From NCBI RefSeq assembly GCF_021605415.1, contig NZ_WKEQ01000021.1, forward strand, positions 29,842-93,841: DNA of 64,000 bases. The letters are read 5' to 3'. The notes beneath the pieces are model-generated. The model was not told the DNA's origin. It saw nothing but the letters and a program-made list of their open reading frames with translations, and did no database searches. A program made the translations under genes and the position numbers. Source of the stretch: Pseudomonas syringae (GTDB lineage: Bacteria > Pseudomonadota > Gammaproteobacteria > Pseudomonadales > Pseudomonadaceae). Positions 62,373 to 64,000 of this stretch are shown piece after piece (position 1 is the first letter of the stretch; each line of letters opens with the position of its first letter).

Positions 62373-62723
62373 ATGCGAATTTTGATGGTGGCGCTGGCAG
62401 TGATTGTGCTGGCCGGTTGCGCGGGCTCGGTGATGGACAATGCTCGCACGCAAACTCCGTATAAAACCCTGACCTCGGACAAGCCCGAGAAGATTGTTGC
62501 CCAATGCGTGCAGTTTGCCTGGCAGGATGAAGCGGTGTTCGGCGTGGATGCCGGTGCGTATCTGCAACCGGGCAAGAAGGGCGGTTCGACGGTATACACC
62601 CGTTCTGCGGAGTCGTTTGTCGATGTGAGCAGTGATGCGTCGGGCACCGCGTTGAGTTATTACGCGCAAAAGGACGACTTTGTCGCCAAGCGCCGGTTGG
62701 CGGCGTTGGCGACGTGCTTGTAA
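62373..62723 (+). CDS. Small putative lipoprotein
   Basis: The 116-residue protein begins with a lipoprotein signal: MRILMVALAVIVLAGC, lipobox LAGC with Cys16. Asp does not follow the Cys (Ala17), so outer-membrane sorting is expected. The mature part contains TSDKPEKIVAQCVQFAWQDE and ends with Cys; the two Cys could pair. Function unknown. It stands alone, downstream of the divergent DUF6388 gene. Confidence 0.75.
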   Translation: MRILMVALAVIVLAGCAGSVMDNARTQTPYKTLTSDKPEKIVAQCVQFAWQDEAVFGVDAGAYLQPGKKGGSTVYTRSAESFVDVSSDASGTALSYYAQKDDFVAKRRLAALATCL

Positions 62724-62759
62724 AGGGTCTTTGAGTTGACGGGGTGTGACTGATGGCCT

Positions 62760-62787
62760 CATCGCGAGCAGGCTCGCTCCTGCAGGG
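62760..62787. repeat. REP element
   Basis: CATCGCGAGCAGGCTCGCTC and CTGCAGGG match the GTGGGAGC-type REP family (559, 31510, 53039). Confidence 0.75.
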
Positions 62788-62825
62788 TTGGGTGATGGCC
62801 GGTTCTGTTGGTGCGGGCCTGCTTA

Positions 62826-63248
62826 TCAGTCCAGGCGCTTCTGCATAAAGAAGCGCTTGTGCCCCGGCGGGTAGTCGGCAATTTGTCCGATTTCGCTGAA
62901 ACCGAGTTTTTTGTAAAACTCCGGCGCCTGGAAGTCGAAGGTGTCGAGCCAGATGCCCAGGCAGTTTTTTTTCCGCGCATGGGCTTCGGCCATTTGCATC
63001 AGCTCGGTGCCGATGCCTTGACCGCGACCCTCTTCCGGCAGCGACAGCAATTCGACAAACAACCACTGATAAAACACCTTGCCGTACAGGCCGCCGACGA
63101 TTTCGTCGTCCTTTCCGCGCACAAACAGGGCAAAGGGCTCTGGCACCGAAGGCCCGCCCTTGGCGATGTTGTAAGCGCGCAATGGCGCGAGAATGGCTTG
63201 GCGCTGTTCGTCCGTGGGATCTTGCGACAGTTCGATACGCAGGTTCAT
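62826..63248 (-). CDS. GNAT-family N-acetyltransferase
   Basis: The 140-residue protein shows the acetyl-CoA loop LPEEGRGQGIGTELMQMAEA (near residues 70-89) and the C-terminal LDTFDFQAPEFYKKLGFSEI. Single-domain cytoplasmic enzyme, substrate unknown. It is flanked by a REP element and transcribed divergently from the hemerythrin-like gene. Confidence 0.85.
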   Translation of the reverse strand: MNLRIELSQDPTDEQRQAILAPLRAYNIAKGGPSVPEPFALFVRGKDDEIVGGLYGKVFYQWLFVELLSLPEEGRGQGIGTELMQMAEAHARKKNCLGIWLDTFDFQAPEFYKKLGFSEIGQIADYPPGHKRFFMQKRLD

Positions 63249-63394
63249 AGCAATGTCCTTATGGCCGGTTACGCAGACTAACGCGCTGCAAGCGCTTGAG
63301 CCATCCTTTCCTTGACTGGCGGAACCGCCGTTCCCGCGCCGTTGTCTAGCCCTCTACGAGCGCCATTTCGGTACGCAGTCGACGAGGACATGCC

Positions 63395-63832
63395 ATGAAC
63401 ATTTTCGAAGCCCTGCGTGAAAGTCACGATCGCCAGCGCCGCTATGCCGTTGCCCTGATCGAGACCAGCGGCGACACGCCGGAACGGGCCGCAGCCTACA
63501 AGCAGCTCAAGGCGGAACTGCAGGCCCACGAGACCGCAGAAGAACGTCACTTCTACATTCCATTGATGGAGTTCGACAACGGCGTCGATCTTAGCCGCCA
63601 CGCCATCTCCGAACACCATGAAATGGACGAGATGATGGAAGAGCTCGATGAAACCGAAATGTCCAGTCCGTCGTGGCTGGCGACGGCGAAAAAGCTCTCG
63701 GACAAGGTGCATCACCATCTCAAGGAGGAAGAACATAAATTCTTCCAGATGGCCGGCAAGTTGCTCGATGACAAACAGAAACAACAGCTCGCCGGGCAGT
63801 ATCAAAAAGAATACGAGGCGCAGTTGTCCTGA
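63395..63832 (+). CDS. Hemerythrin HHE-domain protein
   Basis: The 145-residue helical protein has iron-ligand motifs of HHE proteins: HDRQRRY (near residues 11-17), HETAEERHFYIPLMEF (near 50-65), SEHHEMDEMMEEL and HHHLKEEEHKFF (near 108-119). Such proteins bind a di-iron centre and are thought to sense or handle oxygen, nitric oxide or peroxide. GACGAGGA-type sequence is upstream of ATG 63395. Role here unknown. Confidence 0.88.
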   Translation: MNIFEALRESHDRQRRYAVALIETSGDTPERAAAYKQLKAELQAHETAEERHFYIPLMEFDNGVDLSRHAISEHHEMDEMMEELDETEMSSPSWLATAKKLSDKVHHHLKEEEHKFFQMAGKLLDDKQKQQLAGQYQKEYEAQLS

Positions 63833-63907
63833 GCGGGAGCCAGCGGTAAAAACCATAAGAGCCCGGTAGCATTCAGGCTGTGTGAAAACACAATCTGTCC
63901 CGGTTAA

Positions 63908-63945
63908 AAGCAAATGCCCCGACTTGTCGGGGCATTTGCTTTTCT
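63908..63945 (-). terminator. Rho-independent terminator between converging genes
   Basis: AAGCAAATGCCCCGAC / GTCGGGGCATTTGCTT forms a 16-bp stem; T-rich on both sides. It serves the minus-strand gene ending at 63970 and possibly the hemerythrin-like gene. Confidence 0.85.
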
Positions 63946-63969
63946 GCGATCTGAAAAATAAAGGGCCTC

Positions 63970-64000
63970 TCAGCCCATCAGCGCCATCAGCTTTTGCGCT
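63970..64000 (-). CDS. C-terminal end of a minus-strand gene (truncated by the window)
   Basis: On the minus strand the frame reads AQKLMALMG followed by TGA at 63972-63970, directly upstream of a terminator. Only nine residues are visible, so the product cannot be identified. The call rests on the terminator position and codon use. Confidence 0.4.
   Translation of the reverse strand, partial: AQKLMALMG

Overview
The window reads as an ordinary chromosomal stretch of a fluorescent Pseudomonas (P. fluorescens group). Reasons: high-GC codon use; the block nuoA-N / aceA / purB-hflD-mnmA / idh-icd / cspD-clpS-clpA-infA-bpt-aat-ftsK-lolA-rarA-crcB-serS-cysG / tusDCBE, which from memory matches the PA2604-PA2649 order of P. 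aeruginosa; a fused nuoCD; co-existing monomeric and dimeric NADP-isocitrate dehydrogenases; and many REP/REPIN palindromes of the types common in this group. No phage, transposase, CRISPR array, rRNA or tRNA was seen.

Layout. 1-2153: end of an EmrA-like adaptor and a DHA2 drug exporter. 2202-6807: lpxH-ppiB (minus) and glnS-cysS (plus). 6884-15018: an accessory metabolic island made of an AcoR-type sigma-54 activator divergent from a six-gene ABC importer related to the rhizobial glycerol system GlpSTPQUV; the spacer carries a good -24/-12 promoter and an upstream palindrome. 15176-15830: a HigBA-type toxin-antitoxin pair between REP elements. 16146-31084: the complete NADH dehydrogenase I operon (nuoA to nuoN, minus). 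31728-33053: isocitrate lyase with a long leader. 33526-39861: a secretin-N-domain protein, an ElaA-like acetyltransferase, RoxA-type ribosomal oxygenase, purB, hflD, mnmA and a NudJ-like Nudix enzyme. 40059-44018: divergent idh and icd. 44104-49633: cold-shock protein, then the N-degron set clpS, clpA, infA, bpt, aat and a frameshifted 42-residue CxxC microprotein gene. 49930-57501: ftsK, lolA, rarA, fluC/crcB, serS, cysG. 57634-61101: glutathionyl-hydroquinone reductase, ybiB and tusDCBE. 61179 to the end: small accessory genes (DUF1275, DUF6388, a lipoprotein, a GNAT enzyme, a hemerythrin-like protein) and the last codons of a minus-strand gene.

How the genes fit together. aceA, idh and icd together set the isocitrate split between the TCA cycle and the glyoxylate shunt, and Nuo re-oxidises the NADH produced. 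mnmA and tusDCBE supply tRNA 2-thiouridine, although they are 20 kb apart. clpS/clpA/bpt/aat form a complete bacterial N-degron branch. The items that most deserve follow-up are the predicted asymmetric ATPase pair and sigma-54 control of the ABC importer, the aceA promoter with its adjacent inverted repeat, and the CxxC microprotein gene that appears to be off by one base.
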